Positions 1 to 6,944 of a stretch of DNA of 17,556 nucleotides are shown piece by piece (the first letter of the stretch is position 1; the number at the start of each line of letters is the position of its first letter). The DNA is from Leyella stercorea. GTDB taxonomy: Bacteria; Bacteroidota; Bacteroidia; Bacteroidales; Bacteroidaceae. The stretch lies in contig NZ_JAHQUY010000060.1 in assembly GCF_019052365.1 (NCBI RefSeq), forward strand, positions 1 to 17,556. Direction: 5' to 3'. The notes under the pieces are model-generated. The model did no database searches and had not been told where the DNA came from. It saw only the letters and a list, made by a program, of their open reading frames with translations. A program made the translations under genes and the position numbers.

Positions 1-161
1 GTAGTAATAGATTTAGGTTTTTAGTTATTAGGTTTAAGGTAACGATTGTTTAACAAGGTAGCCATGAAGGCTCGTGAGAATCTTCATTGATTACGAATTT
101 TTTTCAAGTTAAACATAGTGACTGTGGCGCTGCTCGTTGAGAGTTGCGCCACAGTTTTTTT
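1..161 (+). ncRNA. Structured small-RNA-like element, left copy
   Basis: No protein is encoded here. The strand can fold into a closing stem of TGTTTAAC (47-54) with GTTAAACA (108-115), an internal hairpin ATGAAG (64-69) with CTTCAT (82-87), and a terminal hairpin at 121-155 followed by a run of T. A second copy lies in inverted orientation at 17398-17556. The two copies differ in the terminator stem by paired compensatory changes, while the 14-base loop GCTCGTTGAGAGTT is unchanged, which argues for a conserved RNA. The 5' end and promoter lie outside the window. It could be a stand-alone small RNA or the 3' trailer of a multicopy transcript such as an rRNA operon. I do not recognise a named Rfam family with confidence. 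Confidence 0.6.
121..161 (+). terminator. Intrinsic terminator of left RNA element
   Basis: A perfect 10-bp stem, ACTGTGGCGC (121-130) with GCGCCACAGT (146-155), has a 15-base loop and is followed by seven T residues (155-161). The T tract is on the plus strand only, so it serves the RNA element and not the convergent DUF554 gene. Confidence 0.9.
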
Positions 162-166
162 ATGCC

Positions 167-208
167 TATGCGTTATGTTGTATAAGCTGCGCGTATTATG
201 CGTTATGT
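167..208. repeat. 12-bp direct repeat TATGCGTTATGT
   Basis: TATGCGTTATGT occurs at 167-178 and again at 197-208, 30 bp apart, between the RNA terminator and the stop codon of the convergent DUF554 gene. No function is evident. Confidence 0.6.
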
Positions 209-211
209 GGT

Positions 212-910
212 TTAGAAATTGATGCCGAAGTGGGCGCAAAGGGCGCGCAGAGCGAAGAACAGAATAGGCATGAAGAGGGCGGGCAGCAGATTGATGGTCT
301 TGCAGTCCTTGATATGCAGAATGCCCAAGCCGGAAGCGGTGATGAGAATGCCGCCGACGAGCGACACTTCGGTGATGAGTTCGTGCGAGATGAGCGACTG
401 CGAGAGCAGCGCTATGCCGTAGATTGACGACATCCAGACGAACACGGCGATGGCCGTGAACGCTATACCGAAGCCGTACGACGAGGCGAGCACCAGAACG
501 GTGACGAAGTTGAGCGTGGCGGCAGTCATGAGATAGGTGTTGTCGTCGTAGAGCGCGCTCATTACGGGGCCCATCATGGCGAGTGTGCCTACGCAGCAGA
601 GCAGAATGGCGGTGGTGATGCCTTCGGCGAGGTTGGTGGCAGAGATGCTGCGCGTGGCGCGGTCCATGCGCTGGTCCATCTTCAGCAGAGTGCCTACGAG
701 TCCGCCGATAGACAGACAGAAGATGAAAAGCACGGGATACTCTGTCTTCTGCATGCTCTCCATCGAGACGTTCATGCCTAAGGTGATGGCGCAGAGGCCC
801 ATTGCGGTGTTTAGCACGTTGACATATTTCTCGCTGATGCCTCGCTGGAACAAGGCTCCGATGGAGCTGCCGATGATGATGGCTACGGCGTTGATGATGA
901 TTGCGTACAT
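212..910 (-). CDS. DUF554 family integral membrane protein
   Basis: This 232-residue protein is almost entirely hydrophobic, with about seven membrane segments. It starts MYAIIINAVAIIIGSSIGAL, the usual N-terminus of the DUF554 family (E. coli YqgA and B. subtilis YdfK are relatives), which are inner-membrane proteins of unknown function. Conserved-looking small-residue motifs include IGGLVGTLL and the central GTLAMMGPVMSAL. I chose the ATG at 910: the longer reading frame begins with a TTG at 943, and its extra 11 residues are not hydrophobic or family-like. A promoter at 963-994 sits upstream. The gene stands alone: the ROK gene behind it ends in its own terminator, and the RNA element at 1-161 converges on it. 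Substrate unknown. Confidence 0.85.
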   Translation of the reverse strand: MYAIIINAVAIIIGSSIGALFQRGISEKYVNVLNTAMGLCAITLGMNVSMESMQKTEYPVLFIFCLSIGGLVGTLLKMDQRMDRATRSISATNLAEGITTAILLCCVGTLAMMGPVMSALYDDNTYLMTAATLNFVTVLVLASSYGFGIAFTAIAVFVWMSSIYGIALLSQSLISHELITEVSLVGGILITASGLGILHIKDCKTINLLPALFMPILFFALRALCAHFGINF

Positions 911-962
911 ATTGGGTAGTTGGATGGATTTTTTGTTAAACAATTATACAATTATACAATTG

Positions 963-994
963 CAAATTTATAGCGAATGCTTCAAACCACCAAA
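963..994 (-). promoter_or_regulatory. Bacteroidetes-type promoter for the DUF554 gene
   Basis: Read on the minus strand, a TTTG -33 box (991-994) is followed by exactly 20 bases and a TAAATTTG -7 box (963-970), matching the Bacteroidetes housekeeping form TTTG-N20-TAnnTTTG. Transcription would start near 956-959, giving a leader of about 45-50 bases. That leader contains about three 8-bp copies of TATAATTG (near 936-960). Confidence 0.75.
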
Positions 995-1035
995 TTTTAG
1001 AACGTAAAAGTTGGCGGTTTTTACCTTCCTGACAT

Positions 1036-1090
1036 AAAAAAGCCCTATAAAGGCGGTGTGCTTGTGTTGCACAGCAACCTTTATAGGGTT
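1036..1090 (-). terminator. Intrinsic terminator downstream of the ROK kinase
   Basis: A perfect 11-bp inverted repeat pairs CCCTATAAAGG (1043-1053) with CCTTTATAGGG (1078-1088), and a nested TGTGC/GCACA stem lies inside it. On the minus strand it is followed by six T residues (1036-1041 read in reverse), so it ends the ROK transcript about 80 bp past the stop codon and insulates the DUF554 gene. Confidence 0.88.
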
Positions 1091-1171
1091 CTGTTCTGTA
1101 GCACCGTGTGGTGCATCTTTTCGGTTCAAGCAAGCGATGGGGCGCATAGAGCCTCGCCGCCGGCTGATGTA

Positions 1172-2152
1172 TTAGTCCTGGATGTCCCAGCCTACAGCAG
1201 ATGCGCCGAGCACAGCAGCCGATGAGCCTTCGAGTGAGCTTACGAGGAACTTAGCCTTGCCCTTGTAGATGTTGAGCACGTAGTCGTCGTATGCCTTCTT
1301 AATCGGGTCCATGAGCAGAGCGCCTGCCTTTGTCAGACCGCCGAAGAAGATGAATGCCTCGGGTGAAGAGAATGCTGCGAAGTTAGCGCACGACTCGCCG
1401 AGCAGACGGCCAGTGAACTCGTAGATCTCGTGAGCAATCTTGTCGCCCTTGGCTGCAGCCATAGACACGTCGTAAGAAGTGATCTTTTCAGGGTCGAGCT
1501 CGCGGAGCAATGAAGGCTCGTCGCTGTTAGCGAGGAACTCGCGTGCTGAGCGTGCTACGCCGGTAGCCGAGCAGTAGGTCTCGAGGCAGCCCTTGCGTCC
1601 GCATCCGCAGACGCGTCCGTTCTCCTTCACGATAACGTGGCCGAGCTCGCCAGCGAAACCGTCGCAGCCGTAAACGAGCTGTCCGTTCACTACGATGCCA
1701 GAGCCAACGCCTGTGCCGAGAGTGATGACGATGAAGTTCTTCATGCCGCGGGCTACGCCGTAAGTCATCTCGCCGATGGCTGCAGCGTTAGCGTCGTTGG
1801 TGAGCGCTACGGGGATGCCGAGCTTGTCGCTGAAGAGCTTAGCCAAAGGCACTATGCCGTCGCGTCCCCACTCGAGGTTCGGAGCGAACTCGATGGTGCC
1901 ATTGTAGTAGTTGCCGTTAGGAGCGCCGATACCCATAGCCTTGATCTTGCCGATGCCGCCTACCTGGTCGATGATGATCTGCAGAGCGTCTACAGCTGCG
2001 TCTACGTAAGCCTGAACGTTGTTGCCATATCCCTGAGTCTTGATAGCTGTGGTAGCCTTAATTTCACCACGGCTGTCAACGATACCAAACACAGAGTTTG
2101 TGCCTCCGAGGTCCAAACCGATTACATACGGTTTCAATAAATCTTCTGTCAT
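1172..2152 (-). CDS. ROK family sugar kinase, probably glucokinase
   Basis: A 326-residue cytoplasmic kinase that would phosphorylate glucose or a related hexose with ATP. The N-terminal phosphate-binding motif is GLDLGGTN (12-19). The catalytic Asp is D120 in the NDANAAA segment, GTGVGSG (146-152) is the second phosphate loop, and GELGH (168-172) leads into the ROK zinc site, H172 with C182, C184 and C189 in CGCGRKGC. Length and motif order are normal for ROK glucokinases. The substrate cannot be fixed from sequence; N-acetylmannosamine or fructose are alternatives. The start at 2152 fits because the nucleotide-binding motif lies close behind it and a good promoter lies 64 bases upstream. 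The gene is monocistronic, with its own terminator. Confidence 0.9.
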   Translation of the reverse strand: MTEDLLKPYVIGLDLGGTNSVFGIVDSRGEIKATTAIKTQGYGNNVQAYVDAAVDALQIIIDQVGGIGKIKAMGIGAPNGNYYNGTIEFAPNLEWGRDGIVPLAKLFSDKLGIPVALTNDANAAAIGEMTYGVARGMKNFIVITLGTGVGSGIVVNGQLVYGCDGFAGELGHVIVKENGRVCGCGRKGCLETYCSATGVARSAREFLANSDEPSLLRELDPEKITSYDVSMAAAKGDKIAHEIYEFTGRLLGESCANFAAFSSPEAFIFFGGLTKAGALLMDPIKKAYDDYVLNIYKGKAKFLVSSLEGSSAAVLGASAVGWDIQD

Positions 2153-2191
2153 TTCTTTGCTTTATTTAGTAAATTAATAGTAATGTTGGTA

Positions 2192-2210
2192 AGACAAGTT
2201 CCACTTGTCT
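2192..2210. promoter_or_regulatory. Palindrome at the ROK transcription start (candidate operator)
   Basis: AGACAAGT (2192-2199) and ACTTGTCT (2203-2210) form a perfect 8-bp inverted repeat with a 3-bp centre. It begins 5 bp past the -7 box of the kinase promoter, so it overlaps the predicted start site and first transcribed bases. It could be a repressor operator or a 5'-leader hairpin. Confidence 0.55.
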
Positions 2211-2215
2211 ATGGG

Positions 2216-2247
2216 CAAAGGTATTAAAAATGTCTTAATCGGACAAA
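2216..2247 (-). promoter_or_regulatory. Bacteroidetes-type promoter for the ROK kinase
   Basis: On the minus strand, a TTTG -33 box (2244-2247), a 20-base spacer and a TACCTTTG -7 box (2216-2223) make a full match to TTTG-N20-TAnnTTTG. The leader to the start codon is about 55-60 bases. Confidence 0.85.
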
Positions 2248-2262
2248 GTTTTAACACTAAAA

Positions 2263-2294
2263 TTTGCCTATATCGCATAAAATTCGCAATTTTG
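2263..2294 (+). promoter_or_regulatory. Likely promoter for the LysE-type gene
   Basis: TTTG (2263-2266), 20 bases, then CAATTTTG (2287-2294) fits the Bacteroidetes promoter except for C in place of the first T of the -7 box. The ATG at 2303 follows only 8 bases after the -7 box, so the transcript would have almost no leader. The promoter is back to back with that of the ROK kinase. Confidence 0.55.
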
Positions 2295-2302
2295 CAGTTG
2301 TT

Positions 2303-2974
2303 ATGCAGTTTCCAATTCAATTAAATATTTTAGACTTTGTATTCCATGGAATACTGATTGGCATCATGGCATCGGCTCCGATGGGGCCGGTGGGGGTGCT
2401 TTGCATACAACGAACTCTGAATAAAGGTCGCTGGTATGGTTTTGTCACGGGTATCGGTGCGTGTGTCAGCGACTTTATATATGCGCTGTTCACAGGTGTC
2501 GGTATGAGTTTCGTTATGGACTTTGTGAGCAACGAGCGCACGCGCTTTCTGCTTCAGATAAGTGGTAGTATCGTACTTTTGATTTTTGGCATCTACTGCT
2601 ATCGTTCGAACCCAACGAAGAATATCCACAAGAGCGCCAAGCCGCAGAAAGGCACGCTTATGCACAACGGCATCACAGCGTTCCTCGTCACGCTCTCCAA
2701 TCCGCTCATCATCTTCCTCTTCATCTTCCTCTTCGCTCAGTTTGCCTTTGTGGTGCCGAAGCGTCCGCTGGAGATGTCGATAGGCTATGCGAGCATTGTG
2801 CTTGGCGCCATGCTGTGGTGGTTCGGTCTGTCGTGGCTCGTAGACAAGGTGCGCGGCAAGTTCGACCAAAGCGGCATCCTCATCATCAATCGTGTGGTGG
2901 GCTGCATAGTGGTCATCTTCTCGCTGATAATGCTCCTTGGTACGGTGTTCAACCTCTACACGCTGCCGTATTAA
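2303..2974 (+). CDS. LysE family exporter (amino acid or small-molecule efflux)
   Basis: A 223-residue inner-membrane protein of the LysE/RhtB translocator family, which exports amino acids or related small molecules. The diagnostic N-terminal block is GIMASAPMGPVGVLCIQRTL, followed by a glycine-rich helix (GFVTGIGACVSDFIYALF). The central ITAFLVTLSNPLIIFLFIFL contains the family's conserved NP. About six membrane segments are visible with a basic loop (RSNPTKNIHKSAKPQKG) between the halves. I use the ATG at 2303: the longer frame begins with a TTG at 2264 that lies inside the likely promoter. Substrate cannot be assigned. A sequence AAGTAAAAAG follows the stop codon directly, as at several other genes here. 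Confidence 0.88.
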   Translation: MQFPIQLNILDFVFHGILIGIMASAPMGPVGVLCIQRTLNKGRWYGFVTGIGACVSDFIYALFTGVGMSFVMDFVSNERTRFLLQISGSIVLLIFGIYCYRSNPTKNIHKSAKPQKGTLMHNGITAFLVTLSNPLIIFLFIFLFAQFAFVVPKRPLEMSIGYASIVLGAMLWWFGLSWLVDKVRGKFDQSGILIINRVVGCIVVIFSLIMLLGTVFNLYTLPY

Positions 2975-2985
2975 AAGTAAAAAGG

Positions 2986-3017
2986 GAGCCCCTCCCAACC
3001 CTCCCCGTCGGGGAGGG
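2986..3017. repeat. GC-rich double hairpin behind the LysE-type gene
   Basis: CCCTCCCC (2999-3006), a GTC loop, and GGGGAGGG (3010-3017) form a perfect 8-bp stem, preceded by a second small GGGAG/CTCCC hairpin. There is no T tract on the plus strand, so it is not a classic terminator, although it may block readthrough or stabilise the mRNA. The composition contrasts sharply with the AT-rich flanks and resembles a dispersed REP-like element. Confidence 0.65.
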
Positions 3018-3130
3018 CTTAGTAAGGCCTAAAGAGGCTTAGTAAGGTTAAGGAGGCTTAGTAAGGTTAAAGAGGCTTAGTAAGGTTAAAGAGGCTTAGT
3101 AAGGTTAAAGAGGCTTAGAATGGCCTATTG
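3016..3130 (+). repeat. 19-bp tandem array, unit GGCTTAGTAAGGTTAAAGA
   Basis: Units begin at 3016, 3036, 3055, 3074, 3093 and 3112. The first period is 20 bp and the rest are 19 bp; the middle copies are identical and the last is partial. The array fills the gap before the DUF4924 gene and stops 13 bp short of its ATG. Related sequence recurs at 3757-3794 and 6945-7020, always in the same orientation as the downstream gene. Confidence 0.92.
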
Positions 3131-3142
3131 AAAAAGATAATT

Positions 3143-3700
3143 ATGTTTATTTCTCAGGAATTAAGAAAGAAGAGCACGGCGGAGTTCGTGCTCTATATGT
3201 GGCAGGTGGAGGACATCATCCGCGCCTATGGCTGCCAGCTCTCGCGCATCAAGAACGAGTATATATCGCGTTTCACCGAGTACAGCGACGAGCAGCGCGA
3301 GGAGATGGTCGACTGGTACGGCGCCCTCATCACTATGATGAACTCGGAAGGCAAGCGCGACGGCGGACATCTCGCCATCAACCAGATTGTAGTGAAGGAC
3401 ATGAACGACCTGCACAACCAGCTGTTGCAGAGTTCTCGCTTCCCGTTCTACAACGCCGAGTATTATCGTGTGCTGCCCTTTATTGTCGAGCTGCGCAACA
3501 AGGGCGACAAGGACGTGAACGAGGTGGAGACTTGTCTCAACGCGCTCTACGGCACAATGATGCTGCGCCTGCAGCACAAGACGATCAGTCCAGATACCGA
3601 ACATGCCATCAAGGAGATTTCTACCTTCCTCGGCATGCTCAGCGACTATCACATCAAGGACAAGACCGAAGGCCTCAAGTTTGACGACGACGAGATGTAG
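3143..3700 (+). CDS. DUF4924 family protein
   Basis: A 185-residue soluble protein matching the Bacteroidetes-specific DUF4924 family, whose function is unknown. Family hallmarks are the N-terminus MFISQELRKKSTAEFVLYMW followed by QVEDIIRAYG, the central LHNQLLQSSRFPFYNAEYY, the segment LPFIVELRNKG and the late NALYGTMMLRLQHKTISPDT. It has no signal peptide or membrane helix, is mostly helical in character and has an acidic C-terminus (KFDDDEM). The start is the ATG at 3143: the longer frame begins at a TTG and adds only MKKII. It lies between a 19-bp repeat array and the prfC gene and is probably co-transcribed with at least one neighbour. No function should be inferred. Confidence 0.87.
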   Translation: MFISQELRKKSTAEFVLYMWQVEDIIRAYGCQLSRIKNEYISRFTEYSDEQREEMVDWYGALITMMNSEGKRDGGHLAINQIVVKDMNDLHNQLLQSSRFPFYNAEYYRVLPFIVELRNKGDKDVNEVETCLNALYGTMMLRLQHKTISPDTEHAIKEISTFLGMLSDYHIKDKTEGLKFDDDEM

Positions 3701-3708
3701 AGGCAGAG

Positions 3709-3747
3709 GTAAAAGTAAAAAGGTAAAAAAGTAAAAGAGTAAAAAGT
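3709..3747 (+). repeat. GTAAAA-rich repeat after the DUF4924 stop codon
   Basis: Five to six short A-rich units of the form GTAAAAAG/GTAAAAGA follow the stop codon. The same element follows three other genes in the window (2975-2986, 9097-9128 on the minus strand, 11758-11767). Confidence 0.7.
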
Positions 3748-3756
3748 CTGTTCCTC

Positions 3757-3794
3757 GGCTTAAAGAGGCCTAAGAAGGCTTAGTTCGGCTTAAA
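3757..3794 (+). repeat. Degenerate copies of the GGCTTAG repeat upstream of prfC
   Basis: Four short units (GGCTTAAAGA, GGCCTAAGAA, GGCTTAGTTC, GGCTTAAACG) belong to the same family as the array at 3016-3130 but are more diverged. They end 18 bp before the prfC start codon. Confidence 0.7.
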
Positions 3795-3811
3795 CGCCAT
3801 TAAAGAAAAGT

Positions 3812-5380
3812 ATGAATCAAGAAATAGAACGCAGGCGAACTTTCGCCATCATATCACACCCTGACGCCGGTAAGACTACGCTCACCGAGAAGTTCCTTCT
3901 CTTCGGTGGACAGATTCAGGTGGCAGGTGCAGTAAAGAACAACAAGATACGCAAGAGCGCTACGTCCGACTGGATGGAGATTGAGAAGCAGCGCGGTATC
4001 TCGGTGTCAACATCAGTTATGGAGTTCGACTACGAAGGCTACAAGGTGAACATTCTCGACACACCGGGTCACCAGGACTTCTGTGAGGACACCTACCGCA
4101 CGCTTACAGCCGTCGACTCAGCCATCATCGTTGTCGACGGAGCAAAAGGTGTGGAGACACAGACACGTAAGCTCATGGAAGTGTGCCGTATGCGCAATAC
4201 TCCGGTTATCATTTTCATCAACAAGATGGACCGCGAGGGCCGCGACCCGTTCGACTTGCTCGACGAGTTGGAGGAGGAGTTGCAGATCAGCGTGCGCCCG
4301 CTCTCTTGGCCTATCAATATCGGTGCCAAGTTCAAGGGTGTGTACAACATCTTCGAGCATAAACTCGACCTCTTCAAGCCCGACAAGCAGCGTGTGACGG
4401 AGAAAGTAGAGGTAGACGTCAACTCGTCAGAGCTTGATGCACAGATCGGCGAGCAGGATGCGCAGCAGTTGCGCGACGACCTCGAACTCATCGACGGCGT
4501 ATACCCGGAATTCAACGTAGAGACATACCGCTCGGCTGAGGTGGCACCGGTCTTCTTCGGTTCGGCTCTCAACAACTTCGGTGTGCAGGAGCTGCTCAAC
4601 TGCTTCATCAAGATAGCTCCGTCGCCACGCCCCACAAAGGCCGAGGAGCGCATGGTAGACCCTGAAGAGCCGAAATTCACGGGCTTCATCTTCAAGATTA
4701 CAGCCAACATCGACCCCAATCACCGCTCATGTATCGCCTTCTGCAAGGTGTGCAGCGGCAAGTTCGAGCGCAACAAGCCCTATCTGCATGTACGTCAGAA
4801 CAAGACTCTGCGCTTCTCTTCGCCAACACAGTTCATGGCTCAGCGCAAGAGCACCATCGACGAGGCTTGGCCGGGCGACATCGTAGGTCTGCCCGATAAC
4901 GGCATCTTCAAGATTGGCGACACGCTCACCGACGGCGAGAAGCTCCACTTCCGCGGACTGCCATCGTTCTCACCTGAGATGTTCAAGTACATCGAGAACG
5001 ACGACCCGATGAAGGCAAAGCAGCTTGAGAAGGGCATCAACCAGCTTATGGACGAAGGTGTGGCGCAGTTGTTCGTCAACCAGTTCAACGGTCGCAAGAT
5101 TATCGGCACCGTGGGTCAGCTTCAGTTTGAGGTTATCCAGTATCGTCTTGAGAACGAGTACAACGCTAAGTGTCGTTGGGAGCCGGTACACCTGCACAAG
5201 GCTTGCTGGATAGAGAGCGACGACGCCGAAGAACTCGACCAGTTCAAGAAGCGCAAGTATCAGTATATGGCAAAGGACCGCGACGGTCGCGATGTGTTCC
5301 TCGCCGACTCTGGCTACGTGCTTTCGATGGCACAGCAAGACTTCAAGCACATCAAGTTCCACTTCACAAGCGAGTTCTAA
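3812..5380 (+). CDS. prfC: Peptide chain release factor 3 (RF3)
   Basis: A 522-residue translational GTPase that recycles class I release factors from the ribosome after peptide release. The GTP-binding motifs are clear: SHPDAGKTT (15-23, G1), the RGISVST switch region (61-67), DTPGHQDF (83-90, G3) and NKMD (137-140, G4). After the G domain come the RF3-specific domains, with [19 protein letters not shown] and [20 protein letters not shown] as recognisable blocks. The length is normal for RF3 and the [20 protein letters not shown] pattern separates it from EF-G. The ATG at 3812 matches the conserved start. The CDF transporter follows after 52 bp and may share the transcript. Confidence 0.97.
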   Translation: MNQEIERRRTFAIISHPDAGKTTLTEKFLLFGGQIQVAGAVKNNKIRKSATSDWMEIEKQRGISVSTSVMEFDYEGYKVNILDTPGHQDFCEDTYRTLTAVDSAIIVVDGAKGVETQTRKLMEVCRMRNTPVIIFINKMDREGRDPFDLLDELEEELQISVRPLSWPINIGAKFKGVYNIFEHKLDLFKPDKQRVTEKVEVDVNSSELDAQIGEQDAQQLRDDLELIDGVYPEFNVETYRSAEVAPVFFGSALNNFGVQELLNCFIKIAPSPRPTKAEERMVDPEEPKFTGFIFKITANIDPNHRSCIAFCKVCSGKFERNKPYLHVRQNKTLRFSSPTQFMAQRKSTIDEAWPGDIVGLPDNGIFKIGDTLTDGEKLHFRGLPSFSPEMFKYIENDDPMKAKQLEKGINQLMDEGVAQLFVNQFNGRKIIGTVGQLQFEVIQYRLENEYNAKCRWEPVHLHKACWIESDDAEELDQFKKRKYQYMAKDRDGRDVFLADSGYVLSMAQQDFKHIKFHFTSEF

Positions 5381-5385
5381 GTCTA

Positions 5386-5409
5386 TAGGATTCTGATAGT
5401 AGAGTCCTA
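5386..5409. other. Small hairpin between prfC and the CDF gene
   Basis: TAGGA (5386-5390) pairs with TCCTA (5405-5409), with an inner CT/AG pair. It is weak, has no T tract, and probably does not separate the two transcripts. Confidence 0.3.
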
Positions 5410-5432
5410 AACAAATAGAGTTCTTACATATT

Positions 5433-6326
5433 ATGGAAACAAAAGACAGAGAGCACCGCATCTACTTTGTCACGCTCATGGGCAGCGTGGTCAACATTGT
5501 GCTGTTGGTGTTCAAGTTCATGGCAGGCATCTTAGGCGGCTCGGCTGCGATGATAGCCGATGCCGTGCACTCCTTGTCCGACTTCATGACAGACATCGTA
5601 GTGCTGTTGTTCGTGAAGATAAGTTCCAAGCCCGAGGACAAGGACCACGACTATGGTCATGGCAAATACGAAACGCTTGCCACGTCCATGATTGGTGTAG
5701 CATTGCTCTGTGTCGGACTTTACATATTGTACAGCGGAGCCTACCGCACGTGGGCTGCTTTCAAGGGCTCTCCTATAGAGCAACCAGGCATCGTGGCGCT
5801 GTGGGCAGCACTCTTCAGTATCGTTATGAAGGAGTGGACCTACCGCTTCACGGCGAAAGTAGGCAAGGAGGTGCAGTCGCAGGCTGTAGTTGCCAACGCT
5901 TGGCACCATCGCAGCGACGCTCTCTCATCAATAGGCACGGCTGTAGGCATCGGCGGAGCCATCTTCCTCGGAAAGGAATGGGCTGTGCTCGACCCGATAG
6001 CCGCCGTTGTGGTGAGCTTCTTCATCATCCGTACGGCAGCAATGCTCGTGAGCGGAGCGCTCAACGAACTGCTCGAGAAGAGTCTGCCCGACGAAGAGGA
6101 GCGTCAGATAGAAGAGATTGTGCACAGTGAGCCTGAGGTCAGCGGCATGCACCATCTCTGTACGCGCCGCATTGGCAATCGCATCGCGATTGAGATGCAC
6201 TTGCGTATGCCTGGTGAGATATCGCTCAACGAGTCGCACGCACATGCTACGAACATTGAGCGCAAGCTGCGCAACCATTTCGGCGAGCGCACGCACATAA
6301 ACATTCACGTTGAACCTTTAAAGTAA
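5433..6326 (+). CDS. Cation diffusion facilitator (CDF) metal efflux transporter
   Basis: A 297-residue inner-membrane antiporter that would export a divalent metal such as zinc, iron or manganese in exchange for protons. Six membrane segments are followed by a cytoplasmic C-terminal domain from about residue 213. The transport-site pairs are in TM2, DAVHSLSD (D43, H46, D50), and TM5, HHRSD (H158 to D162). Two HxxxD pairs favour a zinc-type site. The loop HDYGHGKYE (72-80) is the family signature. The C-terminal domain carries several histidines (H240, H241, H288, H292) that could form the regulatory metal site. The exact metal is not decidable from sequence. A hairpin at 6332-6376 ends the unit. 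Confidence 0.92.
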   Translation: METKDREHRIYFVTLMGSVVNIVLLVFKFMAGILGGSAAMIADAVHSLSDFMTDIVVLLFVKISSKPEDKDHDYGHGKYETLATSMIGVALLCVGLYILYSGAYRTWAAFKGSPIEQPGIVALWAALFSIVMKEWTYRFTAKVGKEVQSQAVVANAWHHRSDALSSIGTAVGIGGAIFLGKEWAVLDPIAAVVVSFFIIRTAAMLVSGALNELLEKSLPDEEERQIEEIVHSEPEVSGMHHLCTRRIGNRIAIEMHLRMPGEISLNESHAHATNIERKLRNHFGERTHINIHVEPLK

Positions 6327-6331
6327 TCAAG

Positions 6332-6376
6332 TAGGAGAAGGTTGTGTCTTTGAAACTTTGACACATCCTTCTCCTA
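6332..6376. terminator. Stem-loop after the CDF gene
   Basis: AGGAGAAGG (6333-6341) pairs with CCTTCTCCT (6367-6375), enclosing a second stem GTGTC (6344-6348) with GACAC (6360-6364). It is perfectly paired apart from a 2-base internal loop. The following sequence is TA-rich rather than a T run, so it is either a weak terminator or an mRNA-stabilising hairpin. Confidence 0.65.
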
Positions 6377-6401
6377 TATATATATTAAAAACCTAAGCTA
6401 T

Positions 6402-6899
6402 ATGGACAAATCAACAGACAAACTCCCACTTTCTCCCGAACTTGAGGCACGTGTGCAGCGTGCGGTAGACAACTTCATGCAGGGCTACGGCTGCTGTCAG
6501 TCGGTTGTGGCTGCCTTCGCCGACTTGTACAACCTCGACGACAGCATGGCTAAGCGCATTGCTGCGGGTTTCGGCGGTGGAGTAGGGCGTATGCGCATGA
6601 TGTGCGGTGCCGTTTCGGGCATCGTTATCCTCACCGGATTGGACTGCGGACAGACTGACGGCGACGATCGCAAGGGCAAGTCGATGTGTTATAAGGTGGT
6701 GCAGGAACTGCTCAACAAGTCGAAAGCGCAGAACGGATCGCTTATCTGCGCCGAACTGCTCGGACTGAAAGGCTACGAGAAGGCGCACTCAAGCTATGTC
6801 GCTTCGCCTCGCACAGCAGAATACTACAAGACACGCCCGTGTGCAGCGAAGGTGGAGAGCGCAGCGCGCATCTTCGCTGAATACCTTATGAATTATTAA
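6402..6899 (+). CDS. C_GCAxxG_C_C family putative redox protein
   Basis: A 165-residue soluble protein of the C_GCAxxG_C_C family, named for its spaced cysteines and thought to act in redox or metal chemistry; the reaction is unknown. Cysteines visible are C31 and C32 (GYGCCQSV), C68 in MCGAVSG (67-73), C82, C96 (SMCYKV), C116 and C147. The glycine-rich AAGFGGGVGRM (54-64) precedes the MCGAVSG core, as expected for the family. There is no signal peptide, so it is cytoplasmic. The last codons (Asn-Tyr-stop) lie inside a 7-bp AATTATT repeat, so the extreme C-terminus is supplied by the repeat. It is 75 bp behind the CDF gene but across a strong hairpin. Confidence 0.85.
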   Translation: MDKSTDKLPLSPELEARVQRAVDNFMQGYGCCQSVVAAFADLYNLDDSMAKRIAAGFGGGVGRMRMMCGAVSGIVILTGLDCGQTDGDDRKGKSMCYKVVQELLNKSKAQNGSLICAELLGLKGYEKAHSSYVASPRTAEYYKTRPCAAKVESAARIFAEYLMNY

Positions 6900-6925
6900 T
6901 TATTAATTATTAATTATTAATTGTT
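6891..6925. repeat. AATTATT heptamer array overlapping a stop codon
   Basis: Four perfect AATTATT units (6891-6918) are followed by AATTGTT (6919-6925). The array begins inside the C_GCAxxG_C_C coding sequence: AAT TAT TAA encodes its last two residues and stop. Confidence 0.9.
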
Positions 6926-6944
6926 CTGTGTTGAGTTATCTTTA

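Noticed and set aside
52..63. AACAAGGTAGCC matching the 3' region of 16S rRNA
   Set aside because: Only 12 bases match, the flanks do not, and the right copy of the element differs within it (AACAGGTAGCT). Treated as coincidence.
936..1133. 65-residue open frame on the minus strand
   Set aside because: It runs through the ROK terminator hairpin and the DUF554 promoter and has no family resemblance.
2986..3017. Intrinsic terminator behind the LysE-type gene
   Set aside because: The GC-rich hairpin is strong but has no T tract on the plus strand; recorded as a repeat-like hairpin instead.
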